Source of the DNA: Arthrobacter sp. SPG23
Lineage (GTDB): Bacteria; Actinomycetota; Actinomycetes; Actinomycetales; Micrococcaceae
DNA: 64,000 bases
Reading direction: 5' to 3'
NCBI RefSeq assembly: GCF_000876655.1
Contig: NZ_JYCN01000004.1
Location: forward strand, 1-64,000
Shown: positions 15,765 through 23,707 of the stretch, in pieces
How the letters are laid out: each line of letters begins with the position of its first letter
Position numbering within the stretch: position 1 is the stretch's first letter
Made by a program: the position numbers and the translations under genes
The notes under the pieces: generated by a model
Databases searched by the model: none
Told to the model about the DNA's origin: nothing
The model's input: the letters and a program-made list of their open reading frames with translations, nothing else

Positions 15765-16696
15765 CCGTCTCCCAGACTTCCTTCGGTTCCCGCGAACCGG
15801 TGCTGGAAATCACGGACCTCACCGTGAAGTACCGCGGCGACACCCGCTCCACCACCGCCGTCGACCGCGTGTCCTTCAGCATCGGCACCGGAGAAATCTT
15901 CGGCCTGGCCGGCGAATCCGGCTGCGGCAAATCCACCATCGCCAACGCCATCATGCGGCTCCTTCGCGACCCGGCGGAGATCGCCGGCGGCAGCATCCGC
16001 TTCGGCGGCCAGGACGTCCTGGCCATGGGCCCTGAGCAGCTGCGCCGGTTCCGCTGGCAGGACGTGGCCATGGTGTTCCAGTCCGCCATGAACTCGCTGA
16101 ATCCGGTGATGACCATCGGCGATCAGATCGTGGATATCTTCACCACCCACGCAGGCTACACGCGGAAGGAGTCGCTGCGGCGGGCCGCCGGACTGCTGGA
16201 ACTCGTCCGGATCGACCCCGCCCGGCTGAAGTCCTACCCGCACCAGCTCTCCGGCGGAATGCGGCAGCGCGCGGTGATTGCGATGGCCGTCGCCCTCAAG
16301 CCCTCGCTGCTGATCCTGGACGAGCCCACCACCGCGCTGGACGTGGTGGTGCAGCAGGAGATCATGGCCCAGATCAAGGAGCTGCAGCGTGAACTGGGCT
16401 TCTCCGTCCTGTTCATCACGCACGACATGTCCCTCATGGTGGAGCTCTCGCACCGGATGGCCGTGATGTACGGCGGCCGGATCGTGGAGACCGCCAGGGC
16501 CAAGGACATCCATGCCGCGCCGCTGCACCCCTACACCCAGGCCCTCATGGGTGCGTTCCCCCCGCTCACCGGGCCCAGGATGCCGCTGACCGGCCTGGCC
16601 GACGGCGTGAAGTTCAGCAACATCGCCGACCTTGAGGAAGCCTCACCCGGCCACTTCGTTTCGCCCCTTCCAGCCCTCCAAGGAGCACAGCCATGA
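15761..16696 (+). CDS. Opp-type ABC transporter ATPase (OppD-like)
   Basis: The 311-residue ATPase has Walker A GESGCGKST near residue 48, the ABC signature LSGGMRQR near 160 and Walker B LLILDEPTTALD near 180, followed by the switch His in FITHDMS. The C-terminal extension (AAPLHPYTQALMGAFPP) is typical of OppD/DppD; here it is short and lacks the Cys cluster for a [4Fe-4S] centre seen in some homologues. The start overlaps the upstream permease and the stop overlaps the next ATPase, both as ATGA. It energises uptake together with the next protein. Confidence 0.92.
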   Translation: MTVSQTSFGSREPVLEITDLTVKYRGDTRSTTAVDRVSFSIGTGEIFGLAGESGCGKSTIANAIMRLLRDPAEIAGGSIRFGGQDVLAMGPEQLRRFRWQDVAMVFQSAMNSLNPVMTIGDQIVDIFTTHAGYTRKESLRRAAGLLELVRIDPARLKSYPHQLSGGMRQRAVIAMAVALKPSLLILDEPTTALDVVVQQEIMAQIKELQRELGFSVLFITHDMSLMVELSHRMAVMYGGRIVETARAKDIHAAPLHPYTQALMGAFPPLTGPRMPLTGLADGVKFSNIADLEEASPGHFVSPLPALQGAQP

Positions 16697-17829
16697 GCAC
16701 CCCGGTATCAGCCCGGCCGGCAACGGCGGCACTTAAGACGCAGGACCGGACCATTGACGCGGCCCCGGCCCTGGAAGTGGAGGGCCTGGTAAAGGACTTC
16801 CACAGTGGAGGGCTCTTCTCCCGGGCCGCGGTGCGCGCCCTCGGCGGCGTAGACCTCGCCATTAGGAAAGGCGAGATCGTGGCCCTGGTGGGGGAGTCCG
16901 GATCCGGCAAGAGCACCCTGGCCCGCTGCATCGCGCGGCTGGAGAAGCCCACGGCTGGCCGGATCCTGCTTAATGGCACGGACGTGCTAAAACGCGACCG
17001 CTTCCAGGCATCCAGGGAATACCGGTCGCAGCTGCAGATGGTCTTCCAGGACCCCTTCGGCTCGCTCAACCCGGTCCACCGGATCGAACATTTCCTGACC
17101 CGCTCGCTGACCCTGCACGGCAAAGCCGGGACACCTGCCCAGCTGCGCACCCGCCTGGATGAACTGATGACCACCGTGGGCCTCACCCCGGACATGCTCA
17201 ACTCCTACCCGCACGAACTTTCCGGCGGCCAGCGGCAGCGCGTGGCCATCGCCCGGGCGCTCGCGGTGGAACCCGAAGTGATCCTCGCTGACGAACCCAC
17301 GTCGATGTTGGACGTTTCCGTGCGGATCGGCATCCTGAACCTGATGCGCCAGCTGCGGGATGAGCAGGGCATTTCGATGCTTTACATCACCCACGACCTC
17401 GCCTCCGCACGCTACCTGGCGGACCGGATCGCCGTCATGTTCGCCGGGGAGCTGGTGGAGGAGGGCGAATCGCTGGACCTGCTGGCCAACCCCGCCCACC
17501 CGTACACCCGGCTGCTGGTCTCGGCGGTGCCGGATCCGGCCCGCACCGGATCCTACGATCCCCACGAACGGGCGGCGCTGCGCGCTGCGGTGATGGAGTC
17601 GGCGTCGTGCGCGTTCGACGGCGACCCGGAGCAGCGCTGTTCCGCCACCGAACCCGTCCGGCACCGGGTGGGTGATCCCGCGAATGAACACTGGGTGCGC
17701 TGCCACCTGTACCGGCCCCCGGCCACGGCGGCAAGCCACGCCCTCTCCGCCGAGCCTCTCGAATCCGCCGAGCGCCCGGATACGCCGCCAACGGACGAAT
17801 CCCGCACAGAAAACAAGGCTTCCTCATGA
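16693..17829 (+). CDS. Opp-type ABC transporter ATPase (OppF-like)
   Basis: The 378-residue ATPase has Walker A GESGSGKST (near residue 72), signature LSGGQRQRVAIARAL, Walker B VILADEPTSMLD and switch His in YITHDLA. The C-terminal region has the OppF pattern AHPYTRLLVSAVPDP and a Cys-containing tail (SCAFDGDPEQRC, then WVRCHLYRP) that resembles the iron-sulfur segment of OppD/DppD/OppF proteins. An additional 30-residue charged tail follows. Its stop overlaps the GH32 start as ATGA, which ties the hydrolase to the importer. Confidence 0.92.
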   Translation: MSTPVSARPATAALKTQDRTIDAAPALEVEGLVKDFHSGGLFSRAAVRALGGVDLAIRKGEIVALVGESGSGKSTLARCIARLEKPTAGRILLNGTDVLKRDRFQASREYRSQLQMVFQDPFGSLNPVHRIEHFLTRSLTLHGKAGTPAQLRTRLDELMTTVGLTPDMLNSYPHELSGGQRQRVAIARALAVEPEVILADEPTSMLDVSVRIGILNLMRQLRDEQGISMLYITHDLASARYLADRIAVMFAGELVEEGESLDLLANPAHPYTRLLVSAVPDPARTGSYDPHERAALRAAVMESASCAFDGDPEQRCSATEPVRHRVGDPANEHWVRCHLYRPPATAASHALSAEPLESAERPDTPPTDESRTENKASS

Positions 17830-19418
17830 CCGAACTGACCCATCCCCTGGCCACCGTTCCGCAGGACGAACTCGTGGCACGTGCCGAGGCGGACCCGCTC
17901 AGGCCGCGCTTCCACTTTGTCTCGCCCGCCGGCTGGCTCAACGACCCCAACGGCGTGGGCCAGTGGAACGGGACCTACCACCTCTTTTACCAGTACAACC
18001 CGGAGGGCGCTTTCCACCACCGCATCCTGTGGGGGCATGCCACCAGCCCGGACCTGGTCAACTGGACGGACCAGCCCGTGGCACTGGAGCCCTCCGGTGG
18101 TCCGGATGCGGACGGCTGCTGGTCCGGTGTGCTGGTGAACGACGGCGGGACGCCCACCCTGGTGTACTCCGGCCGGAACGGCGAGCGGGAACTGCCCTGT
18201 GTGGCGGTGGGCTCGCCGGACCTCCTGAGCTGGACCAAAGCGCCGGAAAACCCCGTGATTCCTGCACCGCCGGCCGGTGTGGACATCACCGCCTACCGCG
18301 ACCACTGCGTCTGGCGGGAAGGCTCCCGCTGGAGGCAGCTGGTGGGATCCGGAATCCGCGGGCGCGGCGGCACCGCGTTCCTCTACGAATCCGCGGACCT
18401 CCGCCGCTGGGACTACATCGGCCCGCTGTTCATCGGCGATGCGTCGTCCGGTGACCCGTCGGCCACGGACTGGCAGGGCACCATGTGGGAGTGCGTGGAC
18501 CTGTTCCGCGCCGGGGCCGGGGCCCTGGGTGACCAGGAACCGGACGGCGACGGCGGTCCGGACGCCGACGTGCTCGTCTTTTCGGCCTGGCACGACGGCG
18601 ATACCCGCCACCCGCTGTACTGGACCGGCCGCTACTCCGGGGATTCCTACACACCCCGGGAACTCCACCGGCTGGACTACGGCGGCCGCTACTTCTACGC
18701 CCCGCAGTCTTTCGCGGACCAGTCCGGGCGCCGGGTCATGTTCGGCTGGCTGCAGGAGGGCCGCACGGAGGCCGCCACGGTGGAAGCCGGCTGGTCCGGC
18801 GTGATGAGCCTGCCGCGGGTGGCCACCCCGGGTTCAGAGGGGGAACTGGCCTTCGCTCCGGTGCCGGAGGTGGAGCTGCTGCGCCGCGGCCATGTCCGGA
18901 CCGGCCCCCGCACGGTGGGCGGCGGCGAGGTCCTGGCCGGGGTGTCCGGAAACCAGCTGGACCTGGAGCTGGACCTGGAACTGGAGCCCGGGAGCGTCTT
19001 CCGGCTGGGTGTGCTGGGCTCGGGTGCAGAGAACCCGGACGGAATCCCGAACCCTGACGGTGTGCCCGCCGGGGCGGAGGAGACGGTCATCGAGGTGGGC
19101 TGCGACGTGGGCAGCGGCGGCTTTACGCAGTCCTATGTGCTCCTGGACCGCACGCGCAGCAGCCTGGACCGGACGGTGGATGCGGAGGAAAAGTCCGGGC
19201 CGGTGCAGATGCCCGGCGGCAGGCTGCACCTCCGCGTGCTGGTGGACCGCTCGGCGCTGGAGATCTTCGCCAACGGCAAACCGCTCACAGCCCGGGCATA
19301 TCCGACGCTCGGCGGGGAAACCGTTCGACTGTCCGCCACCGGCACAGTCCGGCTGCTGCAGCTGGACGCCTGGCGGATGGAAGAAGTGTTCAGCGCCCCG
19401 CGCCCGCTGTTCCCCTAG
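17826..19418 (+). CDS. Cytoplasmic GH32 beta-fructosidase of the Opp operon (variant active site)
   Basis: The 530-residue protein has no signal peptide and hydrolyses beta-fructosides, probably imported fructo-oligosaccharides or sucrose. The nucleophile motif WLNDPNG is intact (D40). The transition-state motif reads Y-R158-D159-H160-C rather than the classical RDP, and the acid/base motif reads W-E222-C-V-D rather than ECPD; all three carboxylates are kept. I recall this RDH/ECVD pattern in other actinobacterial GH32 proteins. A C-terminal beta-sandwich starts near 370, with a Leu/Glu/Asp repeat (LDLELDLELE) and a DRSALEIFANG motif. It is translated from an ATGA overlap with the ATPase gene. 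Confidence 0.88.
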   Translation: MTELTHPLATVPQDELVARAEADPLRPRFHFVSPAGWLNDPNGVGQWNGTYHLFYQYNPEGAFHHRILWGHATSPDLVNWTDQPVALEPSGGPDADGCWSGVLVNDGGTPTLVYSGRNGERELPCVAVGSPDLLSWTKAPENPVIPAPPAGVDITAYRDHCVWREGSRWRQLVGSGIRGRGGTAFLYESADLRRWDYIGPLFIGDASSGDPSATDWQGTMWECVDLFRAGAGALGDQEPDGDGGPDADVLVFSAWHDGDTRHPLYWTGRYSGDSYTPRELHRLDYGGRYFYAPQSFADQSGRRVMFGWLQEGRTEAATVEAGWSGVMSLPRVATPGSEGELAFAPVPEVELLRRGHVRTGPRTVGGGEVLAGVSGNQLDLELDLELEPGSVFRLGVLGSGAENPDGIPNPDGVPAGAEETVIEVGCDVGSGGFTQSYVLLDRTRSSLDRTVDAEEKSGPVQMPGGRLHLRVLVDRSALEIFANGKPLTARAYPTLGGETVRLSATGTVRLLQLDAWRMEEVFSAPRPLFP

Positions 19419-19432
19419 AGCACCACACGGTC

Positions 19433-19488
19433 GATTGCTCCGTAGCCGCCCTTTTGGAGGCTCAGAAGGGCGGTTACGGAGCAATCGA
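19433..19488. terminator. 24-bp near-perfect hairpin between the two GH32 genes
   Basis: Arms 19433-19456 and 19465-19488 are complementary over 24 bp with only two G-T wobble positions, around an 8-nt loop GGAGGCTC. No T-tract follows. The hairpin starts 14 bp after the GH32 stop and ends 39 bp before the next start. It could terminate or attenuate read-through, stabilise the operon mRNA, or be a mobile palindromic unit. Confidence 0.7.
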
Positions 19489-19527
19489 TGCCCCTATCGG
19501 AGAATTCCAGGATCAAAGGCGATCTGA

Positions 19528-22500
19528 ATGTCCAAAAGGTTAGTTGCAGGTTTTACCGCGGCCGCACTCGGCCTGGGTGCCGCGGGGTCCGGTTCGGTCC
19601 TTGTCCAGGCCATGCTGGCTCCATCCGCCCAGGCCGTCCCGGGCGGCTCTTCCCCGGCAGGACCCGTGACGCTGGGGAGCAGCACCAGCCCCATGCCGGA
19701 CGTGGTGGCCGTGAGCGGACACTGGACCCGGCAGCCCGACGGCGGCCAGGCCGCCGTCGCGGAGCCGGACCACAACGCCGCCGCCATCAGCGAACAGCTG
19801 ATCAGCGGCACCGCCCGGTACACGGCCGGAGTCTCAGTCGACCCCGGCAGCCCGTACGCCGTGGGCGCCCTGGTGTTCCGCAGCGCGGCCGATGCCAGCA
19901 GCGGCTATGCGGCCACCATCGATCCCAACCTGGACAGGGTCCGGCTGTTCGACCTGGCCACGGGCCAGGATGTGGCACCTCCCGCCGCGGTGGCGCTGGA
20001 TACCGGCCGGAGCTACGCCGTGGACGTCCATGTGGACGGAGCCCGGATCTACGTGGCGGTGGACGGAGTGCCGCGGATCGATGCCTCCGACCAGCGCTAC
20101 CAGGGCGGCCATGTGGGCCTCCACGCCTACAACGGGTCCGTGAACTTCAGCGAGCCGCGGGTGCGCCGCGTTGACGCCAACGTGAGCGGCTGGCTGGCTG
20201 ACGGGCAGGGCTGGACGGCCACTGCTACCGGATTCCGGGGGACTGCCCCGGCCGGCGCCAACCTCAGGGCTGTCGCCACGGACCAGGCGCCGCAGGTCAC
20301 GGATTTCAGGGCCGACGTCCACGTGACGTCCGCGTGTGCCGTGGGCGCCGTCCTGTTCCGCGCCAACTCTTCGGGAACGGCAGGCTACGCGGCGGAGGTG
20401 GACGCCAATGCCGGCCGGCTGCGGCTGTACAGGATCGAGGACAACGCCACCCTGGGCACCTTCGCGACGGACATCACCGTCAACGCGGTGTACCGGCTGC
20501 GGGTGACGGCCGACGGCGGGCAGCTCGCCGTGCACTGGCAGACGGACCTGATGGACCCGAACGGCTACGCCCCGGCCATCACGGCAACGGACACCACCCA
20601 CGGCTCCGGCCATGTGGGGCTGCTGGCCTTCAATGGCAGCGCCGTCTTCCAAGGCATGGCCCTCAAAGGCCTGGACACCTCCCTGCAGGGCTGGCGTACC
20701 GCCGCAGGCAGCTGGGAACCGGACGCCCGCGGCCTTCGCGGCGCAACCGACGGCCTGGCCGCCGGCACGGACGCCGCACGCTTCGTTCCGGCGGTGGCGT
20801 CCGACGTCGTCGCGTCCCTGGACCTGGACGTCGCCGCCCCGGCCACGGCCGCCGTCGTGGTCCGGAGCGCGCCCGGCGGCACCGGCGGCACCGAACTCAG
20901 GGTGGACCCCGGCGCCGGGACGGTGGTCCTGAAGGACCGCGCCACGGGGACCGTCCTTGCCGGCGGAGTGGTCCCGCCCGACAGCTTTGCCGCCGGCCAG
21001 CTCAACCGCATCCAGCTCACCGTCCGCGGCGGGCAGGCCGCGGCGCTGATCAACGGCGTCCAGGCCGTCGCCGGGCCGGCGGGGCCGGCTGAAGGCAGCG
21101 GCTTCGGCCTGCGGGTCAGCGGCGGGGGCGCCTACTTCCAGAACGTCCGCGCGGACGACGCCGCCGGCTACATGAACGGCCTCTACCAGCCCGGGTACCA
21201 CTACAGCCAGAATTCCGGGAACAGTTCGGACCCCAACGGCCTGGTGTATTTCGACGGCGAATATCACCTGTTCCACCAGGACCGCGGCCGCTGGGCCCAC
21301 GCAGTCAGCACCGACCTGCTGCACTGGAAGCAACTGCCCATTGCCCTGCCGCACCTTGCCGCGGGCGAGTCCTGGTCCGGCTCCGCAGTGGTGGACGCCA
21401 ACGATTCCAGCGGACTGTTCGGCGGCGGGCAGGGGCTCGTCGCGTTCTACACGAGCTTCAACCACGACGCCCCCAACGGGAACCAGTCCGTGCACGCCGC
21501 GTACAGCAAGGACCACGGCCGTACCTGGTCAACCGTGCAGGGTCCGCCTGTGGTGGAAAATCCGGGCGGCCCGGATGGCGGCTGGGATTTTCGGGACCCC
21601 AAGGTCACCTGGGACGCCGCCACCGGCACATGGATCATGGTGGTGGCCGCCGGGGACCACCTGCGCTTCCACACGTCCACGGACCTGGTCCACTGGACGT
21701 TCACGAGCTCGTTCGGCTACGGCGACTGGGTCCGCGGCGGAGTCTGGGAATGTCCGGACTTCTTCGAGCTGCCGGTGGAAGGGCAGCCCGGCGCCAAACG
21801 CTGGGTGCTCTGGTGGAGCACCGGTGCCGTCAGGCCCACCAACGGCTCCTCGGCGCAATACGTCACCGGAACATGGAACGGGACGTCCTTCACTGCGGAC
21901 ACGGACCCGGAGCAGGTGCTGCAGGCCGATTCCGGCCGCGACTACTACGCTGCCATGAGCTTCTTCGGCGTACCGGACGGCCGGCGGATCATGCTGGGCT
22001 GGATGAGCAACTGGGACTATGCCTTCAGCCCGCCCACCGGCCGCTGGAACGGGCAGTTGAGTGTCCCGCGGCAGCTCAGTCTCAAGGACATTCCAGGGGC
22101 CGGGCTCCGGCTGGCGCAGGAACCCGTAACCGAACTGGCCGGGCTGCGCACGTCCACGTGGCAGGCGTCCGACGTCACGGTCACGCCCACGTCAGCCAAC
22201 CCGCTGGCTGCTGCCTCCGGCCGGTCGTTTGAGCTGGCGGCCGAGGTGGCCATCCCGTCCTCCGGCGGCGCCTCGGGCTTCACGTTCGGGCTCCGGAAAG
22301 GCGCGGCGGACAGCACCGCCGCCGGCACCGCCCAGGAAACCCTGATCCGCTATGCCGCCGGCACGGGAACAGACGCACCGACGGGCACCGCAGCCGGCAC
22401 CATGACGGTGGACCGCGGACAATCCGGCCGGGAAGATCTCACCCGGTATTTCGCGGGCACAGCGGCGGACGACTCCAGCACGGCGTGGAGTTCCGAGACA

Positions 22501-23310
22501 GTGGCAGCGGCCGGAGGCGGGACCGAGCGGCGGGTGAAGCTGCGTGCGCTGGTGGATTCCTCCTCAGTGGAACTCTTCGGCGGGGACGGCACGGCCGCCA
22601 TCACTTCCCTGGTCTTCCCGGATCCGTCCTCCACGGGGCTGTCCTTCAGCACCACGGGCGGGACCGCGCGGCTGGTGTCCGCCCAAGTGCACGAGCTGGC
22701 GGACACGTCCCGCCTCACCGCGGCGCCGCCGTCGGCCGTCCTGCCCGCGGCGACCGGCACCGCCCGGCACAACCTGGGTTCCTATGCCGTGGTTCCCGGC
22801 GGCCGCTGGGAAGGGACGGGAGCGGGGCTGGCCGGAACGTTCGACAAGGACTCCACCGCCTTGAGCACGGCAACCTACTCGGATGTCCGGGTGGTTGCGA
22901 CCGTGCGCTTCGGCGGCGAGCCCTACGCGGGCGCCATGCTCAGGAGCGACCAGGTGCCGGGGCGGGGTTACGGCGGCGCCGGTTCGGTGCTGCTGCGGGC
23001 CTCGGCCGACGGCGCTACGGCGTACTACGTCAACCTGGACCCGAACCTGCGGCTGGCGCGGATCTTCAAGCTGCAGGACGGCGTCTTCGATCCCGCCGCG
23101 AGCGTCCTGGCCAGTGTTCCTGTGCTGCTCAGCCACGGCGTCAGTTACAGCCTGGAGGCCGCGGCGGCGGGGGAGCGGCTGACGGTGAAGCTCGACGGCG
23201 TCGAAATCCTCGCCGTCAATGATGCCTCGCTGTCCTCCGGCAGGGTGGGACTGAACGTGTTCGACGGCCGGGCAGCGTATCAGGATGTGCTGGTGACAGG
23301 CTCGGGGTGA
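19528..23310 (+). CDS. Large secreted multi-module GH32 exo-fructanase (levanase/inulinase type)
   Basis: The 1260-residue exoenzyme has a signal peptide cleaved near residue 36 (SAQA). Three concanavalin-like beta-sandwich modules of about 165 residues occupy 60-215, 218-385 and 386-545. Each starts with an SGxW/QGW-type strand and contains a GALVFRS/GYAA-(T/E)-(I/V)-D-N-LRL(F/Y) pattern. The GH32 five-blade propeller spans about 550-870 with D568 in SSDPNG, R689-D690-P in FRDPK and E741 in WECPDFF, so all catalytic carboxylates are present. A GH32 beta-sandwich follows, then a fourth LamG-like module from about 1080. No LPxTG or SLH anchor is visible, so it is released or binds polymer through its modules. 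AAAGG precedes the ATG by 8 nt. Levan versus inulin preference cannot be read from the sequence. Confidence 0.88.
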   Translation: MSKRLVAGFTAAALGLGAAGSGSVLVQAMLAPSAQAVPGGSSPAGPVTLGSSTSPMPDVVAVSGHWTRQPDGGQAAVAEPDHNAAAISEQLISGTARYTAGVSVDPGSPYAVGALVFRSAADASSGYAATIDPNLDRVRLFDLATGQDVAPPAAVALDTGRSYAVDVHVDGARIYVAVDGVPRIDASDQRYQGGHVGLHAYNGSVNFSEPRVRRVDANVSGWLADGQGWTATATGFRGTAPAGANLRAVATDQAPQVTDFRADVHVTSACAVGAVLFRANSSGTAGYAAEVDANAGRLRLYRIEDNATLGTFATDITVNAVYRLRVTADGGQLAVHWQTDLMDPNGYAPAITATDTTHGSGHVGLLAFNGSAVFQGMALKGLDTSLQGWRTAAGSWEPDARGLRGATDGLAAGTDAARFVPAVASDVVASLDLDVAAPATAAVVVRSAPGGTGGTELRVDPGAGTVVLKDRATGTVLAGGVVPPDSFAAGQLNRIQLTVRGGQAAALINGVQAVAGPAGPAEGSGFGLRVSGGGAYFQNVRADDAAGYMNGLYQPGYHYSQNSGNSSDPNGLVYFDGEYHLFHQDRGRWAHAVSTDLLHWKQLPIALPHLAAGESWSGSAVVDANDSSGLFGGGQGLVAFYTSFNHDAPNGNQSVHAAYSKDHGRTWSTVQGPPVVENPGGPDGGWDFRDPKVTWDAATGTWIMVVAAGDHLRFHTSTDLVHWTFTSSFGYGDWVRGGVWECPDFFELPVEGQPGAKRWVLWWSTGAVRPTNGSSAQYVTGTWNGTSFTADTDPEQVLQADSGRDYYAAMSFFGVPDGRRIMLGWMSNWDYAFSPPTGRWNGQLSVPRQLSLKDIPGAGLRLAQEPVTELAGLRTSTWQASDVTVTPTSANPLAAASGRSFELAAEVAIPSSGGASGFTFGLRKGAADSTAAGTAQETLIRYAAGTGTDAPTGTAAGTMTVDRGQSGREDLTRYFAGTAADDSSTAWSSETVAAAGGGTERRVKLRALVDSSSVELFGGDGTAAITSLVFPDPSSTGLSFSTTGGTARLVSAQVHELADTSRLTAAPPSAVLPAATGTARHNLGSYAVVPGGRWEGTGAGLAGTFDKDSTALSTATYSDVRVVATVRFGGEPYAGAMLRSDQVPGRGYGGAGSVLLRASADGATAYYVNLDPNLRLARIFKLQDGVFDPAASVLASVPVLLSHGVSYSLEAAAAGERLTVKLDGVEILAVNDASLSSGRVGLNVFDGRAAYQDVLVTGSG

Positions 23311-23381
23311 GCCCCTTCCAATCCGTCGCGGAAGGTGAATTTCGGGTGGCTGCAGGGTGACATTTCACACTAAGTCTGATT

Positions 23382-23451
23382 TATACTGCAACATTTGACT
23401 CACGGAATCTGATGTGTCACGCGCGCGCAATGGGCAATGTAAGCGCTTGCA
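23382..23451 (+). promoter_or_regulatory. Promoter and LacI-type operator upstream of the levansucrase
   Basis: TATACT at 23382-23387 is a good -10. The 14-bp LacI-type palindrome TGTAAGCGCTTGCA lies at 23438-23451, in the expected 5' leader. It differs by one base from the site at 30310-30323 in the alpha-glucoside region. The rest of the 397-bp gap 23311-23707 holds no recognisable gene. The leader from about 23395 to the ATG at 23708 would be over 300 nt. Confidence 0.65.
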
Positions 23452-23707
23452 CTTTTGGAGCGAAACTCGGTTTTTGGAGCCTTGAAACACGGTTTGATAA
23501 GCCTGCTTCAGCGTGCCAGCGTAGAGAGCGGCGCAGGAAAGGAGTCCTTTCCGAATCGCCTCCGGGGCCCTACCCAAGCCCCGTCCCCCTCGACACAAAG
23601 GCGTCCTCGATGACGCCTGCCGTGTCATCGGGAAAGCCGGAGTATCGGGGAATGAGGGCATATGCCCGTCTTCCACGAATGGTCTCAACTCCGCGAGAAG
23701 AGCAAAA

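Noticed and set aside
16234..16509. Minus-strand short frame with apparent membrane-like residues
   Set aside because: Lies fully within the ATPase gene, whose motifs are unambiguous.
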